Positions 35,313 to 45,078 of a stretch of 45,078 nt of DNA are shown in pieces. The notes beneath the pieces are model-generated. The model made no database searches. It saw nothing but the letters and a program-made list of their open reading frames with translations, and was not told the origin of the DNA. The stretch lies in the NCBI RefSeq assembly GCF_013822795.1, contig NZ_PNLB01000028.1, positions 1 through 45,078 of the forward strand, read 5' to 3'. How positions within the stretch are numbered: the first letter of the stretch is position 1; the number at the start of each line of letters is the position of its first letter. Both the position numbers and the translations under genes were made by a program. Source of the DNA: Phenylobacterium sp. GTDB lineage: Bacteria; Pseudomonadota; Alphaproteobacteria; Caulobacterales; Caulobacteraceae.

Positions 35313-35849
35313 CTAGGACAGGCGCGCGCGCCACTGTTCGCGGCTCTGACCCCACACGTCGACGCTCTCGCTGAGCGGGGGCGGCAGCAGCGCATGGCGC
35401 AGGATCGAAGAGCCGAGCTTGCGCGCCACGCCCTGCGAATTGACGTTGCCGGGGTCGATGCAGTGGATGACCTCGGTCCAGCCCAGATGATCGAAGGCCC
35501 AGTCGATGGCCGCGGCCGCGCCCTCGGGCGCATAGCCCTTGCCCCAGAACTCGCGCGCCACGCCCCAGCCGACCTCGGTGCCCGGCCAGCCCTCGGGCTG
35601 CCAGGGGCCCAGGCGGCCGACCCAGCGGCCACTGTCCTTCTCGATCACCGAGAACATGCCAAACCCCCGCACCACCCAGGAGCCGGCCATGGTGCACATC
35701 ATCCGCCAGGCCGTTTCGCGCGGCTGAGGCCCGCCGAGGAAGCGTGCGGCCTCCTCGTCGGCGGCGAAGGCGGCCCACGGTTCGAAATCCTCGCCCGAGG
35801 TCGGGCGCAGGATCAGGCGGGCGGTTTCGAGAGTGGGTCCGAGGCTCAT
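35313..35849 (-). CDS. GNAT-family N-acetyltransferase (RimJ/RimL type)
   Basis: A 178-residue acetyltransferase. LETARLILRPTSGEDFEPWAAF is the usual opening of the RimJ/L group. VGRLGPWQPEGWPGTEVGWGVAREFWGKGYAPEGAAAAIDWAF holds the acetyl-CoA site (WGKGYAPEG), and NVNSQGVARKLG ends the fold. Relatives modify ribosomal proteins or antibiotics, so the substrate is not known. The ATG at 35849 was chosen; a GTG at 35864 would add five residues. It converges with the LytTR gene and is divergent from the LprI-domain gene. Confidence 0.9.
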   Translation of the reverse strand: MSLGPTLETARLILRPTSGEDFEPWAAFAADEEAARFLGGPQPRETAWRMMCTMAGSWVVRGFGMFSVIEKDSGRWVGRLGPWQPEGWPGTEVGWGVAREFWGKGYAPEGAAAAIDWAFDHLGWTEVIHCIDPGNVNSQGVARKLGSSILRHALLPPPLSESVDVWGQSREQWRARLS

Positions 35850-35926
35850 GACGCGATTTTTCACCGGTTCGGACCGCCGCGCCAGCGGTTCAGCCGGCGT
35901 TCAGCCCCTGGCGGTAGGGTGGCGCC

Positions 35927-36655
35927 ATGAACCTCGACGGCGAACCGCCCCTGACCCTGGAGCCGCGCGATCCTTCGCCGCCGCGCCGACGGATCGGCCG
36001 CAAGGCGATGCTGGGCGGCGTGGCGATCGCCTGCGTGCTGGGGGTCGGCCTGGGCCTGGCGGCGCGTCCGCAGCTGATCAGTGATCTGGCGGCCCGCGCC
36101 CCGATGCCGGCGGCGACGCCGGCGGCCGGGTCCGAGCGCCAGATGGACATCGTCATGGCTGAGCTGCCGCCGGCGGCTCCGCCGCCGCCCGCGCCACCGC
36201 TGGAGACCCTGCCGCCAGACATGGGCGGCCCGCCGCCCGGCCTAGCGCCCCTGCCGCCCGAACCGCCGCCGGCGCCGATCCCACGCCCTGCCCCGGCGCC
36301 GCCGCGCGCGCCGCCGGCCCCGTGGGCCCCGCAAGCGCCGTTGGCCCAGGACCCGACCTGGGGCGACGCGGGCCGCCCGAGCTTCGACTGCCGCAACGCC
36401 GGATCGCTGGCCGAGGAGATGGTCTGCACCGATGCGGTGCTCGCCGCCGCCGACCGCCACCTGGCCCGCGCTTATCGCCAGGCCGAGCGCTCGGGTGCGC
36501 CGATCGAGGCGCTGCGCGAGGACCAGGACGAATGGCTGGCCTACCGCGAGGAGGCGGCCCTGCGCTCGCCGCGCGCCGTCGCCGCCGCCTATGACCGCCG
36601 CATTGGCGAACTCGAGGCCATAGCCGCCGGCCGCGCGCGCCTGAACGGAAGATAG
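35927..36655 (+). CDS. Membrane-anchored Pro-rich protein with LprI-like (DUF1311) domain
   Basis: A 242-residue protein. A basic N-terminus and one membrane segment (about 27-46) suggest a type II anchor. A long Pro/Ala-rich linker follows (55-145). The C-terminal about 95 residues match the lysozyme-inhibitor LprI-like fold: SFDCRNAGSLAEEMVCTDAVLAAADRHLARAYRQAERS, with its paired cysteines, and LREDQDEWLAYREEAALRSP. The domain probably acts in the periplasm and might bind a lysozyme or other wall enzyme. It is divergent from the GNAT gene and converges with mdh. Confidence 0.82.
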   Translation: MNLDGEPPLTLEPRDPSPPRRRIGRKAMLGGVAIACVLGVGLGLAARPQLISDLAARAPMPAATPAAGSERQMDIVMAELPPAAPPPPAPPLETLPPDMGGPPPGLAPLPPEPPPAPIPRPAPAPPRAPPAPWAPQAPLAQDPTWGDAGRPSFDCRNAGSLAEEMVCTDAVLAAADRHLARAYRQAERSGAPIEALREDQDEWLAYREEAALRSPRAVAAAYDRRIGELEAIAAGRARLNGR

Positions 36656-36663
36656 CGCGCACG

Positions 36664-36698
36664 AAAAAGGCCGGCGCCGCGATCGCGGGCCGGCCCTT
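36664..36698 (-). terminator. Intrinsic terminator of mdh
   Basis: GGCCGGC (36669-36675) pairs with GCCGGCC (36689-36695), with an inner GCGATCGC loop. On the minus strand the stem is followed by five T residues (complement of 36664-36668). It lies 23-58 bp beyond the mdh stop, just as expected. Confidence 0.85.
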
Positions 36699-36721
36699 CG
36701 AAACGTTCAGACGCGTCGGGC

Positions 36722-37708
<987 letters not shown>

Positions 37709-37728
37709 GGAACTGTCCCGTGTTTGCA

Positions 37729-37743
37729 GTGCGAAATTCGCAC
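37729..37743. promoter_or_regulatory. Perfect palindrome upstream of mdh
   Basis: GTGCGAA-A-TTCGCAC is a perfect 7-bp inverted repeat with one central base, 21-35 bp before the mdh ATG. It is a plausible operator, but no local regulator is known to bind it. Confidence 0.5.
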
Positions 37744-37818
37744 GCGCTCTAGACCCGCAAGGGCTTTGCGGCAAGCGCAAGTGACTCCGCGCAGCTGCGG
37801 GGCTACCAAGCCGGGGTC

Positions 37819-38229
37819 ATGTTCGAGATCGATCCGGCCTTCGTCGCCACCTCTCACGCCCTCGGCGACCTCGCCCTCAGCCATGCGCGGCTGCAGGACG
37901 ACGCGCGCTATCCCTGGATCGTGCTGATCCCGCGCCGGGCGGCCCTGCGCGAGCTGGAAGACCTGGCGCGCGAGGAGCTGGCGATCCTGACCGACGAGAT
38001 CCTGGCCGCCGGTCACGCCGTGCGGGCGCTGGGCGTCCAGGTCGACAAGCTGAACGTCGGCGCGCTCGGCAATCTCACTCCGCAGCTGCACGTCCATGTG
38101 ATCGGCCGACGGATCGGCGATCCGGCCTGGCCCGGCCCGGTCTGGGGCCACAGCCCAGCCGAGACCTACGGCGCGGACAAGCTGGCGCGTGCGACAGCAG
38201 CGGCGAAAGCGGCGCTGGGCCTCGGCTAA
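37819..38229 (+). CDS. HIT-family protein
   Basis: A 136-residue small protein of the histidine triad superfamily. The motif reads PQLHVHVIGRR (around residue 91), so the first His of the usual HxHxHxx is Gln. This matches a known subgroup with DPAWPGPVWG right after it. The family hydrolyses or transfers nucleotide phosphates; this enzyme's substrate is unknown. It is divergent from mdh (110 bp) and converges with the exported protein gene with a 4-bp overlap (38226-38229). Confidence 0.9.
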   Translation: MFEIDPAFVATSHALGDLALSHARLQDDARYPWIVLIPRRAALRELEDLAREELAILTDEILAAGHAVRALGVQVDKLNVGALGNLTPQLHVHVIGRRIGDPAWPGPVWGHSPAETYGADKLARATAAAKAALGLG

Positions 38230-38945
38230 TTGCGGCGCAGGGTGACCGCGGTGCGGTCGCGGCCTTCCAGCAGATCGCCCGACCACTCGCCGCCAGGTCC
38301 CGGATTGAGCAACAGGGTCGCCACCCCGCCTCCCGGCCGCGGATAGAAGCTTGCGGTCACCTGCGAGCCGGTGCGCTGGATGTCGACCAGGAAGCCCGAC
38401 CCCTCGGGGGTTCCGCGCCGGCGCGGATCGCGCCAGGCGCCTTCCAGGGTTCCGCCGCCCTTGTCGACCAACAGGAACGAATAGAGCGTCTCGCCCGAGC
38501 GCCCACGCAGCACCCAGGCGCCGTCCATCGGCCCCTGCATGCCCTGGGCCGAGGCGAAGGACGAGCGCAGGCGGGTTTCGTAGCCGAGTTCGGCGGCGTT
38601 GAGCGGCGCCTCGGGGGTCTTGTCGTATTCGTCGATCGTCACCGGGGCGGTCAGCCGCGGCCGGCGCGGAGCCGGCGGCGGCGTATAGGCCGGCGGCAGG
38701 CTGACGACGGCCGGCCGCTCGGCCGGAGCCGGCGCGGACGGCGGGCTGTAGGGAAAGGCGGGCGCGGGCGCCGGCGGGGTCGCAACAGGCGGCGGCGCGC
38801 CGACGGCCTCGGCGGTCTCCTCGTCGACCTGGTCGAGAATGGAGCCGATCGGATCGACGACGTCCTGCGCCTGAGCCGACGACGCGGCGGCCAGGGCCAG
38901 AAGCCCGATCGCAGAGCTCAGAAGATGGTTCAAATCACGCCTCAC
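38226..38945 (-). CDS. Secreted Pro-rich protein, unknown function
   Basis: A 239-residue protein. A signal peptide (about 1-27, LLSSAIGLLALAAASSAQAQ) is followed by a Pro/Ala-rich linker (about 50-105) and a C-terminal domain of about 125 residues (APLNAAELGYETRLRSSFASAQGMQGPMDGAWVL...), which is beta-rich with repeated GGG turns and the short DGAWVL and EGAWRD motifs. I do not recognise the domain. The GTG start overlaps the stop of the CitE-like gene (GTGA, 38942-38945), so its translation is coupled to it; this may be simple packing rather than a shared pathway. Confidence 0.8.
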   Translation of the reverse strand: MRRDLNHLLSSAIGLLALAAASSAQAQDVVDPIGSILDQVDEETAEAVGAPPPVATPPAPAPAFPYSPPSAPAPAERPAVVSLPPAYTPPPAPRRPRLTAPVTIDEYDKTPEAPLNAAELGYETRLRSSFASAQGMQGPMDGAWVLRGRSGETLYSFLLVDKGGGTLEGAWRDPRRRGTPEGSGFLVDIQRTGSQVTASFYPRPGGGVATLLLNPGPGGEWSGDLLEGRDRTAVTLRRN

Positions 38946-39790
38946 GCCGCGGCGATGGCCTCGGCCACGGCGATCACGCGCCGCGCCTGCGCCAGGTGCA
39001 ACCGCTCAACCATGCGCCCCTCGACTTTAAGAACACCCTTAGCGGCGTTTTCCGGCGAATCGAAGGCCGCGACGACCACCCGCGACCATGCGACCTCCTC
39101 GGCCGAAGGGCTGAAGGCGGCGTTGGCGGACTCGACCTGACGCGGATGGATCAGGGTCTTGCCGTCGAAGCCGAACTCCAGCCCCTGGGCGCATTGCGCC
39201 GCCAGGCCAGCGTCGTCCTCGATCTCGTTGAACACCCCGTCCAGCACCGCCAGGCCATGGGCGCGGCCGGCCGCGACGATCAGCGACAGCGGCCCGGTCA
39301 GGGCCGCGCGCTCGACAGTGAGGCGGCAGCGCATCTCCTTGGCCAGGTCGTTGGTCCCGACCACCAGCGCCGCCAGTCCCTCGGCCCCGGCGATCTCGCC
39401 AAGCGCGAACAGCGAGGCGCAGGTCTCGACCATCGCCCACAGCGGCACCCCGCCGGCCTCGGCCGCGCCGTAGGCCCGCACGTCGTGGGCGCTCGAGACC
39501 TTGGGGACCAGGATCGCGTCGGGCCGCGCGTCGATGGCGGCGGCGAGATCCTCCAGCCCCCAGGGCGTGTCCAGGCCGTTGACCCGGATCACCACCTCGC
39601 GCTGGCCGAACCCGCCGGCGCGCACCGCCGCGACCGCCTGGTCGCGCGCCAGGTCCTTGGCGTCGGGCGCGACCGCGTCCTCGAGGTCGAGGATGACCAC
39701 GTCGCAGGGCAGCTCACGGGCCTTTTCGATCGCCCGGGCGTTGGCGGCGGGCATGTAGAGGGCGCTGCGGCGCGGACGGGCGACGATCAA
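38942..39790 (-). CDS. CitE/HpcH-HpaI-family lyase
   Basis: A 282-residue TIM-barrel enzyme. RRSALYMPAANARAIEKARELPCDVVILDLEDAVAPDAK opens it with the metal-binding acidic residues; VNGLDTPWG, LVPKVSSAHDV, AMVETCASLFALGEIA and VVGTNDLAKEM follow, and GFDGKTLIHPRQV lies near the C-terminus. Relatives cleave citryl-CoA or malyl-CoA or hydrolyse malyl-CoA; citramalyl-CoA lyase (CLYBL-like) is also possible. No citrate lyase partners are nearby, so malyl/citramalyl-CoA use is more likely. The only start that keeps the conserved N-terminus is TTG (39790). It is divergent from the DUF2237 gene. Confidence 0.87.
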   Translation of the reverse strand: MIVARPRRSALYMPAANARAIEKARELPCDVVILDLEDAVAPDAKDLARDQAVAAVRAGGFGQREVVIRVNGLDTPWGLEDLAAAIDARPDAILVPKVSSAHDVRAYGAAEAGGVPLWAMVETCASLFALGEIAGAEGLAALVVGTNDLAKEMRCRLTVERAALTGPLSLIVAAGRAHGLAVLDGVFNEIEDDAGLAAQCAQGLEFGFDGKTLIHPRQVESANAAFSPSAEEVAWSRVVVAAFDSPENAAKGVLKVEGRMVERLHLAQARRVIAVAEAIAAA

Positions 39791-39847
39791 GACCTGCGGG
39801 CTCCGACGGGATAGCTATGGCCCAGTCATAAGGGTTAGGATGGCGCC

Positions 39848-40231
39848 ATGACCACCCGCTACGACGCCGGCGCCAAGAACGTGTTGGGAGGCGAGCTGCT
39901 CGCCTGCTCGCTCAGCCCCGTGACCGGCTTCTTTCGCAATGGCTGCTGCGAGACCGGGCCGCACGACCTTGGCCTCCACACCGTCTGCGCGGTGATGACC
40001 GCCGAGTTCCTCGCCTACTCCAAGATGATCGGCAACGACCTGTCGACGCCGATGCCGGAGTACGGGTTCGAGGGGCTGAAGCCCGGCGACCGCTGGTGCC
40101 TGTGCGCGCCCCGCTGGAAGGAGGCGCTGGACGCCGGCGCCGCGCCGCAGGTGGTGCTGGAGGCGACCCACGAGGAGACACTGGCGATCGTGACGCTGGG
40201 CGTCCTCAAGGACTACGCGGTCGAGGCCTGA
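39848..40231 (+). CDS. DUF2237-family protein
   Basis: A 127-residue protein matching the conserved DUF2237 family along almost its full length: NVLGGELLACSLSPVTGFFRNGCCETGPHDLGLHTVCAVMTAEFLAYSKMIGNDLSTP, then GDRWCLCAPRWKEAL and APQVVLEATHEETL. The cysteines and histidines could bind a metal. It is cytoplasmic and its function is unknown. The ATG at 39848 is clear from the family start. It ends 3 bp from the convergent thpR gene and is divergent from the CitE-like gene. Confidence 0.92.
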   Translation: MTTRYDAGAKNVLGGELLACSLSPVTGFFRNGCCETGPHDLGLHTVCAVMTAEFLAYSKMIGNDLSTPMPEYGFEGLKPGDRWCLCAPRWKEALDAGAAPQVVLEATHEETLAIVTLGVLKDYAVEA

Positions 40232-40234
40232 GCC

Positions 40235-40771
40235 TCAGAACAGCGGATACTCGCGCTCGGCCCGGTACCAGGAGCCCTGGTCCGACTGCCAGCTGGAATA
40301 GAGGCCGAAGCTGGTGACCCGGAAGGGCTCGGTGCGCAGCAAGTTGTTTTCCTGGATCCACTGGGCGACGTCGGCCGGGTTGGGCCGGCGCAGATAGGCC
40401 AAGGTGACGTGCGGCTTGTAGGCTCGGGTGTCCGGCTTCAGGCCGGCGCGGCGGGCCGCCACTTCGCAGGACCGGGCCAGATGGCGCAGGGCCTCGTTCT
40501 CCTCGACGCCGGCCCAAATCGCGTGGATGTCGGCCCCCTCGCCGAACGCCCCGACCCCCTGCAGGGACAACTCCAGCGGCCCGCCACCCACGGTGGTAAG
40601 TTCCGTATCGAGGTCCGCGGCGACGTTCTCGGCGACGTCGCCGACAAAGCGCAGGGTGATGTGGAACGCCTCGGGCGGCCGCCAGCGGGCCCCCGGCAAG
40701 CGGTCCTGGCGAGCGACCAGGTCCTGCGCGATGTCCTCGGGAATGGCGAGCGCGGCGAACAGGCGGATCAT
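40235..40771 (-). CDS. thpR: RNA 2',3'-cyclic phosphodiesterase
   Basis: A 178-residue 2H-phosphoesterase with two HxT motifs: HITLRFVG (about residue 37) and HVTLAYLR (about residue 120), the two catalytic histidines. RLFAALAIPEDIAQDL is the usual N-terminus. The enzyme opens 2',3'-cyclic phosphates of RNA ends; older names are LigT or 2'-5' RNA ligase. AGGTAGG lies before the ATG. It is divergent from the Bax-inhibitor-like gene, 127 bp apart. Substrate in vivo is uncertain. Confidence 0.92.
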   Translation of the reverse strand: MIRLFAALAIPEDIAQDLVARQDRLPGARWRPPEAFHITLRFVGDVAENVAADLDTELTTVGGGPLELSLQGVGAFGEGADIHAIWAGVEENEALRHLARSCEVAARRAGLKPDTRAYKPHVTLAYLRRPNPADVAQWIQENNLLRTEPFRVTSFGLYSSWQSDQGSWYRAEREYPLF

Positions 40772-40898
40772 GGATACCTACCTAAGGTGCTGACGTTCTG
40801 ACGCAATCGTAATCGACCCAGCCTTGCATGGACGCCATTGGACCACGATATTTGAGCGGCGTCCGCTAGGGGCGCTTCCTAGAAGGGCCAACATCCCT

Positions 40899-41648
40899 AT
40901 GAGCGACTATAACCGCGGCTACGCGCGCTCGATCCCCGCAGATCGCGCCGACATGTCGGTGGACGCGGGTCTGCGCAGCTTCATGCTCGGCGTCTACAAC
41001 AAGGTAGCGCTGGGTCTCCTGCTCTCCGCCGCTCTGGCTTACGTGACCGGCTCGTTCCCGCCCGTTCGCGACCTGATGTTCAGCATCTCGCCCTCGGGCA
41101 AGGTCGGCTACACCCTGCTCGGCATGATCGTGGCGTTCGCGCCGCTGGCCGTGATCCTCTTCGGCGCCTTCGCCATGAAGAACGTCACGCCGCGCTCGTC
41201 GGGCATCTATTACTGGACCATCGTCGGCCTGATCGGCGCGGGTCTGGGCGTGCTGACCTTCGTCTACACGGGCGCTTCGATCTTCTCGACGTTCCTGATC
41301 ACCGCGGCCGCCTTCGGCGGCCTGTCGCTGTTCGGGTACACCACGAAGAAGGATCTGACGGGCTTCGGCAGCTTCCTGATCATCGGCCTGATCGGCCTGG
41401 TCGTGGCGAGCATCGTCAACATCTTCCTGGCCAGCAGCATGATGGGCTTCATCATCAGCATCGCCGGCGTGCTGATCTTCGCGGGCCTGATCGCCTACGA
41501 CACCCAGCGCCTGAAGATGAGCTACTACGAGATGGGCGGCGACCAGACGGCTCAAGCCGTGGCCACCAACTACGGCGCGCTCAGCCTCTACCTCAACTTC
41601 ATCAACCTGTTCCAATTCCTGCTCAGCATCTTCGGCGACCGCCGCTAG
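40899..41648 (+). CDS. Bax inhibitor-1/YccA-family membrane protein
   Basis: A 249-residue inner-membrane protein with seven hydrophobic helices and a short hydrophilic N-terminus (MSDYNRGYARSIPADRA). LRSFMLGVYNKVALGLLLSAALAY, YTLLGMIVAFAPLAVIL and GLIAYDTQRLKMSYYEMGG, with the family aspartates in the last helix pair, are typical of the UPF0005/BI-1 family (E. coli YbhL/YccA). Members include calcium-leak channels and FtsH modulators. AGAAGGG lies before the ATG; the longer frame from 40824 is unlikely. A strong terminator follows. Confidence 0.94.
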   Translation: MSDYNRGYARSIPADRADMSVDAGLRSFMLGVYNKVALGLLLSAALAYVTGSFPPVRDLMFSISPSGKVGYTLLGMIVAFAPLAVILFGAFAMKNVTPRSSGIYYWTIVGLIGAGLGVLTFVYTGASIFSTFLITAAAFGGLSLFGYTTKKDLTGFGSFLIIGLIGLVVASIVNIFLASSMMGFIISIAGVLIFAGLIAYDTQRLKMSYYEMGGDQTAQAVATNYGALSLYLNFINLFQFLLSIFGDRR

Positions 41649-41672
41649 GACCTGACCTGGAGCGAGAGCTTC

Positions 41673-41706
41673 GAACCCCGGCGGGCCACCGCCGGGGTTT
41701 TTGTTT
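41673..41706 (+). terminator. Strong intrinsic terminator after the BI-1 gene
   Basis: AACCCCGGCG (41673-41682) pairs with CGCCGGGGTT (41689-41698) across 6 bases, followed by TTTTTGTTTGG. It lies 25 bp after the stop codon. Confidence 0.95.
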
Positions 41707-41732
41707 GGGCGCGATGCTGCAGGCGGACGCCG

Positions 41733-42065
41733 CTAGTCGACGACCTTGAAGCGGCCCTTGTCGAAGAAGCGCAGCACCTGCTCGAGGTCGTGGCCGCGGC
41801 GCAGGATCATGCCGCCCTGGCCGATCACCGCCCAGGCGCCCTGGCGGCGGGCCAGGGCCGGCCGCTTTTCGATGCGGTAGAGCGGCGCTTCGGAGGCGCG
41901 GCGGAACACCGAGAACACGCAGGCGTCGGCCAGAGCGCCGATGCCGTAGTCGCGCCATTCGCCGGCGGCGACCATGCGGCCATAGAGGGCGAGAAGGCGG
42001 TCGAGCTCGCGACGCTCGAAAAAGACCTGCACGGTCCGAGGCTGCTGTTGCGGATCAAGCGCCAT
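41733..42065 (-). CDS. DUF2794-family protein
   Basis: A 110-residue protein of the DUF2794 family, restricted to alphaproteobacteria: VQVFFERRELDRLLALYGRMVAAGEWRDYGIGALADACVFSVFRRASEAPLYRIEKRP then the ARRQGAWAVIGQGGMILRRGHDLEQVLRFF stretch. It is likely cytoplasmic; the function is unknown. The ATG at 42065 gives the family N-terminus. It stands on the minus strand, 351 bp from the next gene on that strand. Its convergent partner is the BI-1 gene, separated by a good terminator. Confidence 0.92.
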   Translation of the reverse strand: MALDPQQQPRTVQVFFERRELDRLLALYGRMVAAGEWRDYGIGALADACVFSVFRRASEAPLYRIEKRPALARRQGAWAVIGQGGMILRRGHDLEQVLRFFDKGRFKVVD

Positions 42066-42234
42066 CGCCGGTCAGCGTGCCCCAATTTCCAGCCGTCGAC
42101 AAATGCTCAGTGAGCGGCGATCCGTTGCGCAGCCGACACGGCGGCCAGCCAATCTAAATCAGCCGTAATGTTGCGCCACGGAAAGACCTTATTTCGGTCG
42201 TTCGCGCGCCTGATCCGCCTTCGATAGTGACATC

Positions 42235-42386
42235 GTCGGTTGATCGGAGACCTGCTGGTCCCGGATCCTGAACAGCCCCCCCAGCCCCCCTGGATCGCGG
42301 GCTTCGGTCAGCCGACGCTACTACATTGAGCACCACCCAATGCGAGCCCGCGCGGATCCTCCCCCCCCTCCGCGCGGGCTTGTTTG
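42235..42386 (+). ncRNA. Candidate small RNA with C-rich loops
   Basis: The gene-free stretch 42066-42416 has no ORF with coding character on the plus strand, yet a textbook forward terminator lies at 42345-42386. Upstream are C-runs (CCCCCCCAGCCCCCC at 42276-42290) and CCGGATCC, which can fold in several ways with GGATCGCGGGCTT (42292-42304) and the terminator arm. C-rich unpaired loops that block Shine-Dalgarno sequences are known for alphaproteobacterial sRNAs (for example GsrN of Caulobacter, with a C-rich targeting loop). The 5' end and the promoter are not defined; 42235 is only an estimate. It may instead be the minus-strand DUF1223 terminator region. Confidence 0.35.
42345..42386 (+). 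terminator. Terminator-like hairpin with C-rich loop
   Basis: AGCCCGCGCGGA (42345-42356) pairs perfectly with 42369-42380 around a 12-base loop of TCCTCCCCCCCC, followed by TGTTTG. No plus-strand gene precedes it after the earlier terminator at 41673-41706. On the minus strand the stem lies about 37-72 bp after the DUF1223 stop but has no U-run there. Confidence 0.6.
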
Positions 42387-42416
42387 CGTCTGGATCCCCG
42401 AAAATCAGCGCCTGGA

Positions 42417-43106
42417 TCAGTCTCGGACGGCGACGCCGAGGATCCGGCCGCCGTCGACGCCCTGGACCAGCACCGCCGAGGCCAGGCCGTCCTCGGCTGC
42501 TGGCAGCCGATAGGCGGTCGGCCGGCCGCGCCAGGCGCCCAGCCGCTTCATTTCGCGCACCACATTGCGGTGGACGACGGTCTGGCCGCGGTTGTCGCCC
42601 TTTTTGACCACCACGTCCTGCTCGCGCGGATCGTAGCGCACCAGCCACACCTCGGCCCCGCCGCGCGGGACCTTGCCGGAGCCGACGTCGACCCGGCGCG
42701 GACCGATGAAGGCCATGTCCGGCGGATCGTGCGGGCCCTTGGCGGCCTGGGAGACCAGGCGTTCGACCTTTTCGGTCTGCAGCCCGCCGGCCTGGGTGCG
42801 GCCGTCGACCACCACCTGGGGGGTATAGGGTTCGCGCAGCTCCAGCCGCGTCACATAGGCCTTCTGGCGGGCCGTGAACTCAGGCTTGGCGAAAGTGTCC
42901 GGCCAGCCGAGGTAATCCCAGTAGTCGACCGGAAACGTCAGGGCCAGCACGCCCTCGCGCTGGGCCATCTTGGCCAGATTGGCGTTCGCTTCGCCGCAGG
43001 ACGCGCAGCCCTGGGCGGTGAACAGCTCGACCACCACCGGCGGCTTGGCGGCCGCGGCGAGAGGGGTGACACAGAGCAAGAGGCTGAAAAGCGCGGCCTT
43101 ACGCAT
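42417..43106 (-). CDS. DUF1223-family secreted thioredoxin-like protein
   Basis: A 229-residue exported protein. The signal peptide (about 1-20, MRKAALFSLLLCVTPLAAAA) is followed by a thioredoxin-like fold with the redox pair QGCASCGEANANLAKMA (Cys-x-x-Cys at about residues 34-37). FPVDYWDYLGWPDTFAKPEFTARQKAYV and YTPQVVVDGRTQAGG are the family's conserved stretches, and the remaining half is beta-rich. The family is common in alphaproteobacteria and its substrate is unknown; periplasmic disulfide chemistry is plausible. The start at 43106 gives the signal peptide; the longer frame to 43199 crosses the gap before acnA. Confidence 0.9.
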   Translation of the reverse strand: MRKAALFSLLLCVTPLAAAAKPPVVVELFTAQGCASCGEANANLAKMAQREGVLALTFPVDYWDYLGWPDTFAKPEFTARQKAYVTRLELREPYTPQVVVDGRTQAGGLQTEKVERLVSQAAKGPHDPPDMAFIGPRRVDVGSGKVPRGGAEVWLVRYDPREQDVVVKKGDNRGQTVVHRNVVREMKRLGAWRGRPTAYRLPAAEDGLASAVLVQGVDGGRILGVAVRD

Positions 43107-43185
43107 CGTGGCGCAATTAAGCGGACTTCCCTCAGCTTTGGATTTCAACAAGGCGTGACCAGCTTGCAGCGTCGCGGAAACGAAA

Positions 43186-43216
43186 GAGGGGGCCTGCACG
43201 GGCGGCAGACCCCCTC
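43186..43216 (-). terminator. Terminator of acnA
   Basis: GAGGGGG (43186-43192) pairs with CCCCCTC (43210-43216), with a partly paired 17-base loop. On the minus strand the stem is followed by TTTCG. It lies 46-77 bp after the acnA stop, in the gap before DUF1223. Confidence 0.65.
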
Positions 43217-43262
43217 GAACGTGATGATCTACCCCTCAGCGTGAGAGAGGCAAACCAAGACT

Positions 43263-45078
<1,816 letters not shown>

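Noticed and set aside
42170..42210. GGAAA...CGTT reminiscent of an EcfG (general stress) promoter before the candidate sRNA
   Set aside because: The spacing is about 14 bases rather than 16-17, and the first element is GGAAA rather than GGAAC.

Overview
The window is 45 kb of dense, high-GC bacterial chromosome (very strong G/C bias at third codon positions), almost all of it protein coding. The gene content points to an alphaproteobacterium of the order Caulobacterales (Caulobacter/Phenylobacterium-like). The reasons are the COQ9, DUF2794, DUF1223 and DUF2237 families, the sucC-sucD-odhA-odhB-lpdA cluster, a CtrA-box-like site next to a GANTC methylation site, and several copies of short palindromic intergenic repeats. 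This placement is inferred from gene families, not from a marker gene. No tRNA, rRNA, CRISPR, IS element, prophage or integron was seen.

Layout: 1-7 kb holds a small membrane protein, a small helical protein, a hybrid histidine kinase with its own receiver domain, a small secreted protein, a frameshifted GNAT acetyltransferase, thiD coupled to a nucleotidyltransferase-like gene, and an SDR oxidoreductase. 6-10 kb holds folP, ftsH, rpsU (apparently started at CTG) and a COQ9-family gene. 10-16 kb holds a dienoyl-CoA-isomerase-like crotonase, a pentapeptide-repeat protein, a CorA transporter, a secreted CHAP protein, a lower-GC3 orphan ORF, and a divergent VOC/TetR pair sharing one palindromic operator. 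16-22 kb holds terC, priA (zinc site short of three cysteines), a transaldolase, DUF484-xerC and a GNAT. 22-25 kb holds two HxlR-type regulators around a desaturase, the second divergent from qorB. 25-38 kb is a central-metabolism block: sucC, sucD, odhA, odhB and lpdA all read leftwards, and 2.5 kb further on is mdh, which looks like the cytosolic type-2 form. 38-45 kb holds HIT, CitE-like, DUF2237, thpR, Bax-inhibitor-1-like, DUF2794 and DUF1223 genes and the 3' two thirds of acnA.

How the genes fit together: acnA, odhA/odhB/lpdA, sucC/sucD and mdh cover much of the TCA cycle. The rest are mostly housekeeping functions (ftsH, folP, rpsU, thiD, priA, xerC) and small redox or stress-sensing modules with local regulators.

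The most interesting non-coding signals are: (i) an orphan C-rich stem-loop with a forward intrinsic terminator in the 351-bp gene-free stretch 42066-42416, a candidate small RNA; (ii) a perfect 12-bp hairpin covering the likely Shine-Dalgarno of the first gene; (iii) two families of palindromic intergenic repeats; and (iv) several palindromes in divergent promoters. No large, clearly undescribed multi-gene system is visible.
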